Assembly: GCF_013283645.1 (NCBI RefSeq)
Contig: NZ_JABEKV010000001.1
Location: 1,480,577 to 1,544,576, forward strand
Reading direction: 5' to 3'
Source: Sinorhizobium psoraleae
GTDB taxonomy: Bacteria > Pseudomonadota > Alphaproteobacteria > Rhizobiales > Rhizobiaceae
Length of the DNA stretch: 64,000 nt
Part shown: positions 53,648-62,202 of the stretch, one piece after another
Layout of the letters: the number at the start of each line of letters is the position of its first letter
Numbering within the stretch: the stretch's first letter is position 1
Position numbers and translations under genes: made by a program
Notes under the pieces: generated by a model
What the model was told of the DNA's origin: nothing
Seen by the model: only the letters and a program-made list of their open reading frames with translations
The model's database searches: none

Positions 53648-54736
53648 ATGCCCTGGAGCAATCAGAATGGCGGCGGCGGCGGCCCGTGGGGCGGCGGCGG
53701 CAATCAAGGGCCATGGGGCCAAGGGCCTAATCGCCCGCGAGGCGGCAGAGGCGGGCCGCCGGATCTCGAGGAGATCATCCGGCGCGGTCAGGACCAGTTG
53801 AAGAATGTGGTCCCGGGCGGCTTCAACGGCGGCGTCTTCGTCATCGTCGGCCTCCTGATCGTCGGCTTCATCCTGCTCAACTCGATCTACACCGTCCAGC
53901 CGGACGAACGCGGCGTCGAGATGCGCTTCGGCAAGCCGAAGGAAGAAATCTCGATGCCGGGCCTCCACTATCACTTCTGGCCGCTCGAGACCGTCGAGTT
54001 CGTCAAGGTGACGGAGCAGCAGCAGAATATCGGCGGACGCACCGCCGGTCAGTCCAATGCCGGGCTGATGCTCTCCGGTGACCAGAACATCGTCAACGTA
54101 CAGTTCTCGGTGCTGTTCTCGGTGACCGACCCGAAGTCCTATCTCTTCAATGTCGAGAACCCGGCCGATACGCTGCAGCAGGTGGCCGAAAGCGCAATGC
54201 GCGAGGTCGTCGGCCGGCGTCCGGCGCAGGACATCTTCCGCGACAATCGCCAGGCGATCGCCGCCGACGTGAAGAACACGATCCAGGCGACGATGGACGC
54301 CTACGGCGCCGGCGTTTCCGTGAACACGGTCGCAATCGAGGATGCTGCGCCTCCACGCGAAGTCGCCGATGCCTTCGACGAGGTGCAGCGCGCCGAACAG
54401 GATGAAGACCGTTTCGTCGAGGAAGCCAACCAGTACGCCAACCAGGTGCTCGGCAAGGCGCGTGGTCAGGGCGCTCAGATCCGCGAAGAGGCGGCCGCCT
54501 ACAAGGACCGCGTCGTCAAGGAAGCAGAGGGCGAGGCACGGCGCTTCGTCTCGGTTTACGACGAATACTCCAAGGCTCCCGAAGTCACGCGCAAGCGGCT
54601 CTACCTCGAAACCATGCAGGGCGTGCTTGGAAAGTCGAAGAAGTTCATCCTCGACGAAAGGAACGGGCAGGGCGTGCTGCCCTATCTGCCGCTTAACGAA
54701 ATCGGCAGGCCGGCGCAGTCGGGAGGCGTACAATGA
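53648..54736 (+). CDS. hflK: HflK, SPFH-domain partner of the FtsH protease
   Basis: HflK with HflC forms a membrane cage around the FtsH protease. The 362-residue protein has a Gly/Pro/Asn-rich N-terminal segment (residues 1-40, unusually Gly rich), a membrane helix (about 60-82) and the SPFH domain with PDERGVEMRFGKPKEEISMPGLHYHFWPLETVE. A coiled coil follows to the C-terminus. The ATG at 53648 follows an agagagg ribosome-binding site. Its end overlaps hflC by 4 bp. Confidence 0.95.
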   Translation: MPWSNQNGGGGGPWGGGGNQGPWGQGPNRPRGGRGGPPDLEEIIRRGQDQLKNVVPGGFNGGVFVIVGLLIVGFILLNSIYTVQPDERGVEMRFGKPKEEISMPGLHYHFWPLETVEFVKVTEQQQNIGGRTAGQSNAGLMLSGDQNIVNVQFSVLFSVTDPKSYLFNVENPADTLQQVAESAMREVVGRRPAQDIFRDNRQAIAADVKNTIQATMDAYGAGVSVNTVAIEDAAPPREVADAFDEVQRAEQDEDRFVEEANQYANQVLGKARGQGAQIREEAAAYKDRVVKEAEGEARRFVSVYDEYSKAPEVTRKRLYLETMQGVLGKSKKFILDERNGQGVLPYLPLNEIGRPAQSGGVQ

Positions 54737-55656
54737 TCAACAATCGCAGCTCAATCATCCTGATCGTCCTCGCCGCGGTGCTGGTCGTCGTCTATTCGTC
54801 GATCTTCGTGGTCAACGAGCGCCAGCAGGCGATCGTCGTGCGCTTCGGTGAGATCCGCGACGTCAAGCGGGAACCGGGCCTCTATTTCAAGCTGCCGTTC
54901 GCCTTCATGGATGCTGATCGCGTGCAATATGTCGAGGACCAGGCGCTCCGCTTCGACCTCGACAATATCCGCGTGCAGGTTTCCGGCGGCAAGTTCTACG
55001 AGGTCGACGCCTTCGTGGTCTACAAGATCGCCGATCCCCGCCGCTTCCGCGAGACGGTGTCCGGCGACCGCGAGTCGGCCGAGGCGCGGCTCAGGACCCG
55101 CCTTGATGCGTCGCTGCGCCGCGTCTACGGTTTGAGAGGGTTCGAGGCGGCCCTTTCGGACGAACGCGCATCGATGATGCGCGAGGTGCGGACAGACTTG
55201 AGGGCCGACGCGGAATCACTTGGCCTCAACATCGAGGACGTGCGCATCCGGCGGACCGACCTGACTCAGGAGGTCTCGCAACAGACCTTCGACCGGATGA
55301 AAGCCGAGCGTCTGGCGGAAGCGGAACTGATCCGCGCGCGCGGTAACGAGGAAGGCCAGCGCCGACGCGCGATCGCCGACCGCCAGGTCGTCGAGATCGT
55401 CGCCGAGGCTCAGCGTGATTCGGAAATCCTGCGCGGTGAGGGCGAAGCCGAGCGCACGAAGATCTTCGCCGATGCCTTTGCAAGGGATCCCGGCTTCTTC
55501 GAGTTCTATCGCTCGATGTCGGCCTATGCGGCGTCGATCGGCAGCCCGGACACGACGGTGATCCTGTCGCCGCATTCGGAATTCTTCCGTTATTTCAACG
55601 ATGCAAACGGTGTCGGCGCGCCAGCGCCGGCGACGCAACCCCCTGTCGCGGACTGA
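54733..55656 (+). CDS. hflC: HflC, SPFH-domain partner of the FtsH protease
   Basis: This 307-residue protein has an N-terminal membrane helix (about 5-24) and an SPFH domain (EIRDVKREPGLYFKLPFAF, ALRFDLDNIRVQVSGGKFYEVDAFVVYKI), then the coiled coil with MKAERLAEAELIRARGNEEGQRRRAIADRQ. Its start overlaps the hflK stop (ATGA), and ggaggcg lies inside hflK. Together the two modulate FtsH. The tail ends in a Pro/Ala-rich segment (GVGAPAPATQPPVAD). Confidence 0.95.
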   Translation: MINNRSSIILIVLAAVLVVVYSSIFVVNERQQAIVVRFGEIRDVKREPGLYFKLPFAFMDADRVQYVEDQALRFDLDNIRVQVSGGKFYEVDAFVVYKIADPRRFRETVSGDRESAEARLRTRLDASLRRVYGLRGFEAALSDERASMMREVRTDLRADAESLGLNIEDVRIRRTDLTQEVSQQTFDRMKAERLAEAELIRARGNEEGQRRRAIADRQVVEIVAEAQRDSEILRGEGEAERTKIFADAFARDPGFFEFYRSMSAYAASIGSPDTTVILSPHSEFFRYFNDANGVGAPAPATQPPVAD

Positions 55657-55663
55657 GCGGACA

Positions 55664-55849
55664 ATGTCCGACTTTCTGATCGGGTTTGGTTTCTTCCTGA
55701 TCATCGAGGGGCTGGTGTACGCACTGGCCCCTTTGGTTTTGGTGGAATTGGCGAAGCGTTTGCCGTATGTCCCGGAGCATCAGCTCCGACTGGCCGGGCT
55801 CGTTTCGGTGGCGGCTGGCGTCGGACTTGTATGGTTGGTTCGAGGATAA
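55664..55849 (+). CDS. DUF2065 family small membrane protein
   Basis: This 61-residue protein has two hydrophobic helices: DFLIGFGFFLIIEGLVYALAPLVL and AGLVSVAAGVGLVWLVRG. DUF2065 genes regularly sit next to hflC, so an FtsH/HflKC-related role is plausible but unproven. The start is 8 bp after hflC and I chose the ATG at 55664 over an earlier start inside hflC. Confidence 0.88.
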   Translation: MSDFLIGFGFFLIIEGLVYALAPLVLVELAKRLPYVPEHQLRLAGLVSVAAGVGLVWLVRG

Positions 55850-55855
55850 TGCGAA

Positions 55856-56242
55856 ATGCCACATAAACTGCTGATCCGGCTGATCGATGCCGAATATGCC
55901 ATTACCCGTCTGAATGTCGGGTCCGCGATACCGGAGTGGCTGCCGGGGCCGGGTTTCTGGACGGTGTCCAGCTCGCGCGAGGAAATGACGCTGGTCTGTC
56001 GCGCCGCCCGCGTACCGTCGAGCGTGCAGAGCTCGCTCGGATGGCGCTGCTTCCGCATCGAGCAGCATTTCAGCTTCGACGTGCCGGGTGTCCTGTCTTC
56101 GGTCCTGCGGCCGCTTTCGGCGGCTGGTGTCGGCGTCTTCGCCAATTCGACCTTCAGCACCGACTATGTCTTCGTCGCCGGGTCCGATCTTGAAAAAGCG
56201 GTGCAGGCACTGAAGGATCACGGGCACGAGATCACCGGCTGA
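55856..56242 (+). CDS. ACT domain-containing protein
   Basis: This 128-residue protein has the fold pattern of the double-ACT CASTOR-like group: AITRLNVGSAIPEWLPGPGFWTVSSSREEMTLVC and the second half FDVPGVLSSVLRPLSAAGVGVFANSTFSTDYVFVAGSDLEKAVQALKDHGHEI. ACT domains bind amino acids and act as sensors. It lies in the hflKC cluster, 6 bp after the DUF2065 gene and 239 bp before the Deg protease, which is unusual company for a metabolite sensor. The ligand is unknown. Confidence 0.85.
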   Translation: MPHKLLIRLIDAEYAITRLNVGSAIPEWLPGPGFWTVSSSREEMTLVCRAARVPSSVQSSLGWRCFRIEQHFSFDVPGVLSSVLRPLSAAGVGVFANSTFSTDYVFVAGSDLEKAVQALKDHGHEITG

Positions 56243-56481
56243 ATGGTGCGAAGCGGGTGCAGGCCGGAATCGCCGACGCTCGGTTCTCCTGGGGCGGATC
56301 AGGAAATCGTGTTTGGACGCTCCGGAATTCCGCCGTATCTTCAAGGGAAGATCGCTTGTGTGCGGGGCCGCGGCAGCGGCGCATCGCGCTCAGTTGAAGA
56401 GAATCGGTTACGCGGCAGTCCCCGATTGTGACAATCCCCGGGGCCGGCGTGATCCAAGAGGAATAATAGGAGCCTAGCGAC

Positions 56482-57984
56482 TTGTCGACACGACCCGAAT
56501 TCTTCCGCGGCCTGGTGCTTGCGGCCGCGACGGCACTGCTTCTTTCCAACACGGCACTCGCCGAGACGGCAACCTCGCGACCGGCAGCCGGACCGCCATC
56601 CGTTGCCGACCTCGCCGAAGGTCTGCTCGACGCCGTCGTCAACATTTCCATTTCCCAGAACGTCAAGAGCGATGACGACGACGCGCCGATGCCGCAGGTG
56701 CCGGAAGGATCGCCGCATCAGGAATTCTTCGACGAGTTCTTCAGGGGGCCCGGCGGCGACGGTAACCGGCCGCGAACAGTCAATTCGCTTGGTTCTGGCT
56801 TCATTATCGATCCGACAGGGTTCATCGTCACCAACAACCACGTCATCCAGGACGCCGATGATATCGAGGTCAACTTCGCGAACGGCACAAAGCTGAAGGC
56901 GAAGCTGGTCGGCACGGACAGCAAGACCGATCTGGCGCTGCTCAAGGTCGAGCCGAAGAAGCCGCTAAAGGCGGTCTCCTTCGGCGACTCGCGCAAGATC
57001 AGGATCGGCGACTGGGTGATGGTCGTCGGCAATCCGTTCGGCCTCGGCGTTTCCGTTTCGGTCGGCGTCGTCTCGGCGCGCGGGCGCAACATCAATGCCG
57101 GTCCCTATGACAGCTTCATCCAGACCGACGCGGCGATCAACCGCGGCAATTCCGGCGGGCCGTTGTTCAACATGCAGGGCGAGGTGATCGGCATCAACAC
57201 CGCGATCCTCTCGCAGACCGGCATGTCGGTCGGCATCGGCTTCGCCGTGCCGACGGAACTGGCGATGAACGTCGTCACCCAGCTCAAGGAATTCGGCGAG
57301 ACGCGCCGCGGTTGGCTCGGAGTCCGCATCCAGCCGGTCACCGACGATATCGCCGAAAGCCTGAAGATGGAGACGCCGCATGGCGCGCTTGTCTCCGGCA
57401 TCATTGAAGGCGGACCGATCACCAGGGGCGAGATCAAGGCAGGCGATATCATCGTCCGCTTCGATGGAACGGATGTGGCGGAGATCCGGGATCTGATGCG
57501 TGCGGTCGGCGAGAGCCCTGTCGGCAAGGCCGTCGACGTGGTCATCATTCGCGACGGCAAGGAGCAGACGGTTCACATCACGCTTGGCCGTCTTGAGGAT
57601 GGCGAGCGTCTTGCAAATGCCCCGGTGAGCCAGAACGGCGAGGGTGTCAAGCCGAATGAGCCGCCCGCGGCCCAACTGCCGGCGAGCGACGTCGTGCTCG
57701 GCATGAAGCTCGCGGTGCTCGACGAGGGTCGCCGCAAGACTTTCGGCATTGCCGATGATGTCAAAGGCGTGGTGGTGACCGAAGTCCAGCCGAATTCCGC
57801 CGCGGCCGAGCGCCGCGTCGCGGTCGGCGACGTGATCGTCGAGGTCGGCCAGGAGGCAATGGACACCCCGGACGATGTTTCGGCGCGGGTCGAGAAACTG
57901 AAGAACGATGGCCGCCGCAACGCGCTTCTGATGATCGCCAACAAGACCGGCGAGCTGCGCTTCGTCACCGTGCGGGTGGAATAG
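56482..57984 (+). CDS. Do-family (DegP/DegQ-like) periplasmic serine protease
   Basis: This 500-residue trypsin-like protease has a signal peptide (about residues 1-28), His in IVTNNHVIQDADDIEV, Asp in DSKTDLALLKV, the catalytic Ser in NRGNSGGPLFN, then two PDZ domains (about 285-375 and 410-495). It degrades misfolded periplasmic proteins. The start is a TTG at 56482 with aggag upstream. With HflKC and FtsH it forms a membrane quality-control neighbourhood. A long hairpin terminator follows. Confidence 0.95.
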   Translation: MSTRPEFFRGLVLAAATALLLSNTALAETATSRPAAGPPSVADLAEGLLDAVVNISISQNVKSDDDDAPMPQVPEGSPHQEFFDEFFRGPGGDGNRPRTVNSLGSGFIIDPTGFIVTNNHVIQDADDIEVNFANGTKLKAKLVGTDSKTDLALLKVEPKKPLKAVSFGDSRKIRIGDWVMVVGNPFGLGVSVSVGVVSARGRNINAGPYDSFIQTDAAINRGNSGGPLFNMQGEVIGINTAILSQTGMSVGIGFAVPTELAMNVVTQLKEFGETRRGWLGVRIQPVTDDIAESLKMETPHGALVSGIIEGGPITRGEIKAGDIIVRFDGTDVAEIRDLMRAVGESPVGKAVDVVIIRDGKEQTVHITLGRLEDGERLANAPVSQNGEGVKPNEPPAAQLPASDVVLGMKLAVLDEGRRKTFGIADDVKGVVVTEVQPNSAAAERRVAVGDVIVEVGQEAMDTPDDVSARVEKLKNDGRRNALLMIANKTGELRFVTVRVE

Positions 57985-58059
57985 CGGCGGGCTGCCTTTT
58001 GGCGCGATGGCTTTTTCTTGAGTCATTTCAGGACCATCGCGGCTGATCTTCGCAGACTG

Positions 58060-58101
58060 CAGCGACCTTTTGGCGTCTTTTCCGACGCCAAGAGGTCGCT
58101 G
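58060..58101. terminator. Long bidirectional hairpin between deg and the hydrolase gene
   Basis: The 18-bp arms cagcgaccttttggcgtc and gacgccaagaggtcgctg (one G-U) have a 6-nt loop; gtttggttt follows on the plus strand. The genes are convergent, so it serves both. Its sequence resembles a RIME1 left half (cagcgacctttgcgcgtc). Confidence 0.8.
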
Positions 58102-58107
58102 TTTGGT

Positions 58108-58761
58108 TTAGACAAGCGCGTTTTCCCGCTTGCCTCCTGAAAACAAACTCGCAAACCATTTCTTCGAAAGCGCTCTGTCTAACCCCGTTGGCTCCCAATC
58201 ATGCCCCGCGTCCAGCAGGTGGTAGGCGACGTGTGCCCCGGCAGTGCGGAACTGCTCCTTTATGACCGGCGCATCGTAACGCTCACGGCGATCATCATGT
58301 GCTCCGGCTAGGATGAGCACTGGATATCGCTCCAATTTCGGAAAAGGCGTTTGCGGGTCCGGCGACTGCGGTCGCAGGAGAATTGCTCCGGACGTAAGGG
58401 TGCACTGACGGCACACGACGGCTGCGGCGATGATAGCCCCACTCGAATAGCCTGCAATAAGCGGACGTTGGGCAAGCCTGTATTCTCTCGTTATCGTCTC
58501 TATGAACATGCAGAGCTTTGCCGCTCTGTCGGTTAGTTCCTCCAAGCTCAAACTCCGATCCCGATTACGTCGGAAGAAGGTGAAGCCGTGCTCACAAGCG
58601 ATCGGACCGCGGACTCTGAAACATGTGGAGTTGGGAGCAACCTGCTCGGCGAAATCGGTCCAATCAGTTTCTCGTCCACTGCTGCCATGAAGAAGAACCA
58701 TTGGCGGATTGTCCGGGCTTCTCGCCTCAACCTCGAAATCAAAGCCTGCAGAATGCAGCAT
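58108..58761 (-). CDS. Alpha/beta hydrolase family protein
   Basis: This 217-residue protein has the alpha/beta-hydrolase motifs: MVLLHGSSGRETDWTDFAEQVAP (oxyanion loop), the nucleophile in IAGYSSGAIIAAAV, Asp in ILAGAHDDRRERY and His in DAGHDWEPTGL. It fits the small carboxylesterase/phospholipase group. Base usage looks less GC-rich and codon choice more relaxed than its neighbours, so transfer is possible. Substrate unknown. Confidence 0.85.
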   Translation of the reverse strand: MLHSAGFDFEVEARSPDNPPMVLLHGSSGRETDWTDFAEQVAPNSTCFRVRGPIACEHGFTFFRRNRDRSLSLEELTDRAAKLCMFIETITREYRLAQRPLIAGYSSGAIIAAAVVCRQCTLTSGAILLRPQSPDPQTPFPKLERYPVLILAGAHDDRRERYDAPVIKEQFRTAGAHVAYHLLDAGHDWEPTGLDRALSKKWFASLFSGGKRENALV

Positions 58762-58896
58762 TTGGAAAGCACCTGATTCTGATGTTCGCGCATCAGGATA
58801 GCATTTCGGGGAACCCGTTGGTTCAGTGACCGCCGCCGTTCATCGCGATTCAGCAGGCGACGGGCTGATGCGGGATCGGGTGCGGGGGCCGAATGG

Positions 58897-59472
58897 CTAG
58901 ACGCCAGCTTCCGCGGCATGCCGCGTCCACTCGTCCGCCGTGATCGCGTAAAGCACGTGTCGTTTCAGATGCGCATGCGTGTCGGGCACGCGAGGGTGGT
59001 CGAAGTCGCGGCTCGGGTCCGGCCGCATGCCGAGCCGTTTCATCACGGCGGTGGAGCGGGTATTCGCGGGCACGGCGAAGGAGACGATTTCACTGAGGCG
59101 CCGCTCGGCAAAGCCGTAGTCGAGCAGTGCCGCTGCCGCCTCGGTCACGTATCCGTTGCCCCAGAAGGGCAGGGCGAGGCGCCAGCCGATCTCGATCGTG
59201 CCGTTCGGCAGATGCGGTTCCAGATCGGTAAGCGCGAGGCCGCAGAAGCCGATCGGGGTGTCGCTGTCGCGCAAGGCGAGCGCAAAGAAGCCGAAGCCGG
59301 TTTCGCTGATGCCGCGGCCGATGCGCTCGAACAGTGCGTCAGATTCCAGCCGGCTGCGGCGGAAGGCGAAGAATTCCATGACCTTCGGATCGCTGTTGAT
59401 CTCGGCGAAGAGATCGCGATCGGTCTCGCTCCAGCCGCGAATGCGCAGCCTGTCGGTCTCGCGGATGATCAC
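58897..59472 (-). CDS. GNAT acetyltransferase of the RimJ/RimL type
   Basis: This 191-residue GNAT protein opens with IIRETDRLRIRGWSETDRDLFAEINSDPKVMEFF, the RimJ/RimL pattern, and has IGWRLALPFWGNGYVTEAAAALLDYGF and VPANTRSTAVMKRLGM. RimJ and RimL acetylate ribosomal proteins, but most members have unknown targets. Its start overlaps the serB stop by 3 bp on the same strand, so it is translated from the serB transcript. Confidence 0.9.
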   Translation of the reverse strand: MIIRETDRLRIRGWSETDRDLFAEINSDPKVMEFFAFRRSRLESDALFERIGRGISETGFGFFALALRDSDTPIGFCGLALTDLEPHLPNGTIEIGWRLALPFWGNGYVTEAAAALLDYGFAERRLSEIVSFAVPANTRSTAVMKRLGMRPDPSRDFDHPRVPDTHAHLKRHVLYAITADEWTRHAAEAGV

Positions 59473-60356
59473 GCGACGAAATCCGTCTTGCGATAGCCCT
59501 GGAGGTAAAGGAGGGCCGTCAGATCGCCATGGTCGATGCGGATCTTCGCCTGCTCGGCAACGACCGGCTTGGCGTGCAGCGCCACGCCGCTGCCGGCAAG
59601 CTGAAGCATGCCGAGGTCGTTGGCGCCGTCGCCCACGGCAATCACCTCCGCGGTCGAGATGCCGAGCCTGCGGGAAATATCGATGAGCGCATCGACCTTG
59701 GCCTGCTTGCCGAGGATCGGGTGAGCGACTTCGCCGGTAAGCATGCCGTCCTTTTCGATCAGGACGTTGGCGCGGTTCTCGTCAAAGCCGAGTTTTTCAG
59801 CGATAGGGCCGGTGAAGACGGTGAAGCCGCCGGAAACGAGGGCGGTGTAGTGGCCCTTGGCCTTCATGGTCGCGATCAGCTCGCGGCCGCCGGGCGTCAG
59901 CGTGATGCGTTTGGCGATCACCTCGGCGATGACACTGCCGGGCAGGCCCTTCAGCAGACCTACCCGCTCGATCAGCGCCGGCTCGAAGGCGATTTCGCCG
60001 TTCATGGCGCGGGCGGTAATCGCGGCAACCTTTTCCTTCAGACCCACTTCGGCGGCAAGCTCGTCGATGCATTCCTGGCCGATCATGGTGGAGTCCATGT
60101 CGGCGATCAGGAACTTCTTGCGACGGCTTTCGGCATCCTGCACAGCGACGTCGACCGCGAAACCGTTCACCTCAGCGCGCAGACGCGCCTCGGCCGCGTT
60201 CGGATCGGTGCCGTCGGTGAGCGCGATGTCGCAGGCGACGCCGTCCGCCAGCCAATAGACCCCGGACGCCTTTACAGCGCTCGCCGCCGCTTCCGCCAGC
60301 GCAGGCGTCAGAACAGGATTTGACGGATTGGCGATAAGCGTGGCAACGAGAGCCAT
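59469..60356 (-). CDS. serB: Phosphoserine phosphatase SerB
   Basis: SerB completes serine synthesis. The 295-residue protein has an N-terminal ACT-like regulatory domain (about 1-80) and a HAD phosphatase domain: KFLIADMDSTMIGQECIDELA (DxDST), ALVSGGFTVFTGP and VIAVGDGANDLGMLQLAG. The start at 60356 gives MALVATLIANPSNPVLTPAL, the usual rhizobial opening. That start codon overlaps the start codon of the divergent miaA by 2 bases, so both promoters must lie inside the other gene or one transcript begins with no leader. Confidence 0.95.
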   Translation of the reverse strand: MALVATLIANPSNPVLTPALAEAAASAVKASGVYWLADGVACDIALTDGTDPNAAEARLRAEVNGFAVDVAVQDAESRRKKFLIADMDSTMIGQECIDELAAEVGLKEKVAAITARAMNGEIAFEPALIERVGLLKGLPGSVIAEVIAKRITLTPGGRELIATMKAKGHYTALVSGGFTVFTGPIAEKLGFDENRANVLIEKDGMLTGEVAHPILGKQAKVDALIDISRRLGISTAEVIAVGDGANDLGMLQLAGSGVALHAKPVVAEQAKIRIDHGDLTALLYLQGYRKTDFVA

Positions 60357-61266
60357 GATCAAGAACCTTGAAAGAGATACGGACGCGATCCTGATAACCG
60401 GGCCGACCGCCAGCGGCAAGTCCGCGCTTGCGGTGGAGCTTGCGCGCCGGCATGGCGGCGTCGTTGTCAATGCCGACAGCATGCAGGTCTACGACACGCT
60501 GAAAGTCCTGACTGCCCGGCCGGACGAGGCGGAGATGGGCGGCATCGAGCATTTTCTCTACGGACACGTGCCGGCGGGCGCGGCCTATTCGACCGGTGTC
60601 TGGCTGCGCGAGGCAGAGGCGCTGGTTCAGCGGCTGCGCAAGGAGGGGCGGCTGCCTGTCTTCGTCGGCGGCACCGGGCTCTATTTCAAGGCGCTGACGG
60701 GCGGGCTTTCGGATATGCCGGAGGTACCGGCTGCGATCCGCGACAGGCTGCGCACGCGGCTGAAGGAGGAGGGCGCCGAGGCGCTCCATGCGGAGCTTGC
60801 CGCGCGCGATCCTCAAGCCGCCGCGCAATTGCGGCCCGGCGACGGGCAGCGGATCGTACGGGCGCTCGAAGTGATAGAGGCGACCGGCAAGCCCATCCAC
60901 TTCTTTCAGCAGAACCGTGGCCCGGTGATCGTCGACCCCGACCGTGCGCGGAAGATCGTCGTGCTGCCGGATCGCGCCGTCCTGCACCGCCGCATCGATC
61001 GGCGCTTCGAGATCATGCTTGAACGCGGCGCTGTCGACGAGGTGCGCGCGCTGCTTGCGCTCGACCTCTCGCCCGACATGCCGGTGATGAAGGCGATCGG
61101 CGTCCAGCAGATCGCAGCGATGCTGAGAGGCGAGATCAGCGAGGAGGAAGTCATCGCCACCGGGGCAGCAGCGACGCGGCAATATGCCAAGCGCCAGATG
61201 ACCTGGTTCCGCAACCAGCTCGATGAAAGCTGGGAGCGGATCGAGACGCCCGACTCCGCGCTCTGA
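60355..61266 (+). CDS. miaA: tRNA dimethylallyltransferase MiaA
   Basis: MiaA adds the dimethylallyl group to A37 of tRNAs that read codons starting with U. The 303-residue protein has the P-loop AILITGPTASGKSALAVELARRHGG (about 12-20), VVNADSMQVYDTLKVLTARP and the FVGGTGLYFKAL motif, then RQYAKRQMTWFRNQ near the C-terminus. I chose ATG at 60355 (MIKNLERD), which overlaps the serB start on the other strand; GTG at 60340 is an alternative inside serB. The ribosome-binding site is weak for every start. Confidence 0.93.
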   Translation: MIKNLERDTDAILITGPTASGKSALAVELARRHGGVVVNADSMQVYDTLKVLTARPDEAEMGGIEHFLYGHVPAGAAYSTGVWLREAEALVQRLRKEGRLPVFVGGTGLYFKALTGGLSDMPEVPAAIRDRLRTRLKEEGAEALHAELAARDPQAAAQLRPGDGQRIVRALEVIEATGKPIHFFQQNRGPVIVDPDRARKIVVLPDRAVLHRRIDRRFEIMLERGAVDEVRALLALDLSPDMPVMKAIGVQQIAAMLRGEISEEEVIATGAAATRQYAKRQMTWFRNQLDESWERIETPDSAL

Positions 61267-61278
61267 GGGAGCGTGCGC

Positions 61279-61710
61279 TCAGACGATGCCGTGTTCCTTG
61301 AGCACGGCCTCCTCGTCGCCGCTAATCCAGCCGAAGATCTTCGGCTCGTCGTTGCGCACCTGGACCAGATAGTGGACCTCGAAATCGATGGTGACGTCCG
61401 GCCTGCTCTTCATATCGTAGGTGGAGCGCCAATCGATCCTGACGAGGAAGTGCTGATTGTCGATCGGCGTGATCGTGGTCTTGCGGATCTTCAATGCCTT
61501 GGTGCCGATCGCGCGATAGCGGGCATAGCCCTGTGCCATCGATACCTTCAGGCTCTCGTCGTTCTTGCCCGCCAGAACGCCTGCAGGCGAGGCGGCAATG
61601 AACTCGGAGGCGAAAGCGAAGGTCGTCTCGCCGACATCCATTTCGTCGGCAAGCACCCGATTGGCCATGGTTTCGTATCGCGCGAAGAAGCGCCGGAGGG
61701 TCTCTTCCAT
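61279..61710 (-). CDS. NTF2-like superfamily protein
   Basis: This 143-residue protein begins MEETLRRFFARYETMANRVLADEMDVGETTFAFASEFIAASPAGVLAGKN, the helical start of the NTF2/SnoaL-like cone, and continues with beta strands (ITPIDNQHFLVRIDWRSTYDM, VTIDFEVHYLVQVRNDEPKIFGWISGDEE). The fold hosts enzymes and scaffolds alike, and no catalytic residues stand out. It converges with miaA, 12 bp away, with no clear terminator between. Confidence 0.75.
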   Translation of the reverse strand: MEETLRRFFARYETMANRVLADEMDVGETTFAFASEFIAASPAGVLAGKNDESLKVSMAQGYARYRAIGTKALKIRKTTITPIDNQHFLVRIDWRSTYDMKSRPDVTIDFEVHYLVQVRNDEPKIFGWISGDEEAVLKEHGIV

Positions 61711-61786
61711 CGTCCTGGTCCTGAATTTCTTCTAATAGGCTGGATGAGAACGCTCTGCCGTGCCGCGCGGTTCCTGTAACCAGCGC

Positions 61787-62182
61787 CTACGGCAGGTTCA
61801 ACTGCCAGGAGACGCCATATCGGTCGTTGATCCAGGTGAATTGACGACTGAAGCCGTAATTGGCGCGCGGCATCAGCACCCCACCACCTTCCGCAAGCGC
61901 CGAAGCAAGATGTTCGAGTTCGTCCTCGCTGTCGCAGTCGACGAACAGCGAGAAGGCTGGCGTAAAACCGAATTCATGTTTCACCGGACTGTCGATGCAC
62001 ATGATGGTTTCACCGGCGATCGACAGTTCCGCCTGCATGATCGAACCCTCCGGGCCAACCTCACCCGGTCCGTAGCGATTGATGCTTACGATCTTCGCGC
62101 CGGAGAACAGCGACAGATAGAGGTTCATCGCTGCCTCGGCTTCGCCCTGGAACATCAGGAAAGGTTTCACGCTTCTGACCAT
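61787..62182 (-). CDS. VOC family protein (PhnB-like)
   Basis: This 131-residue protein opens with KPFLMFQGEAEAAMNLYLSLFSGAKIVSINRYGPGEVGPEGSIMQAELSIAGETIMCIDS, the PhnB/glyoxalase-like pattern of the group once named 3-demethylubiquinone methyltransferase-like. It ends FTWINDRYGVSWQLNLP, with the usual Trp-Gln. Function unknown. I prefer the ATG near 62182, where ggag lies upstream, over a GTG 24 bp earlier that overlaps the end of the metallo-hydrolase gene. Confidence 0.85.
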   Translation of the reverse strand: MVRSVKPFLMFQGEAEAAMNLYLSLFSGAKIVSINRYGPGEVGPEGSIMQAELSIAGETIMCIDSPVKHEFGFTPAFSLFVDCDSEDELEHLASALAEGGGVLMPRANYGFSRQFTWINDRYGVSWQLNLP

Positions 62183-62202
62183 GACGGTTCTCCGAATATT
62201 GC

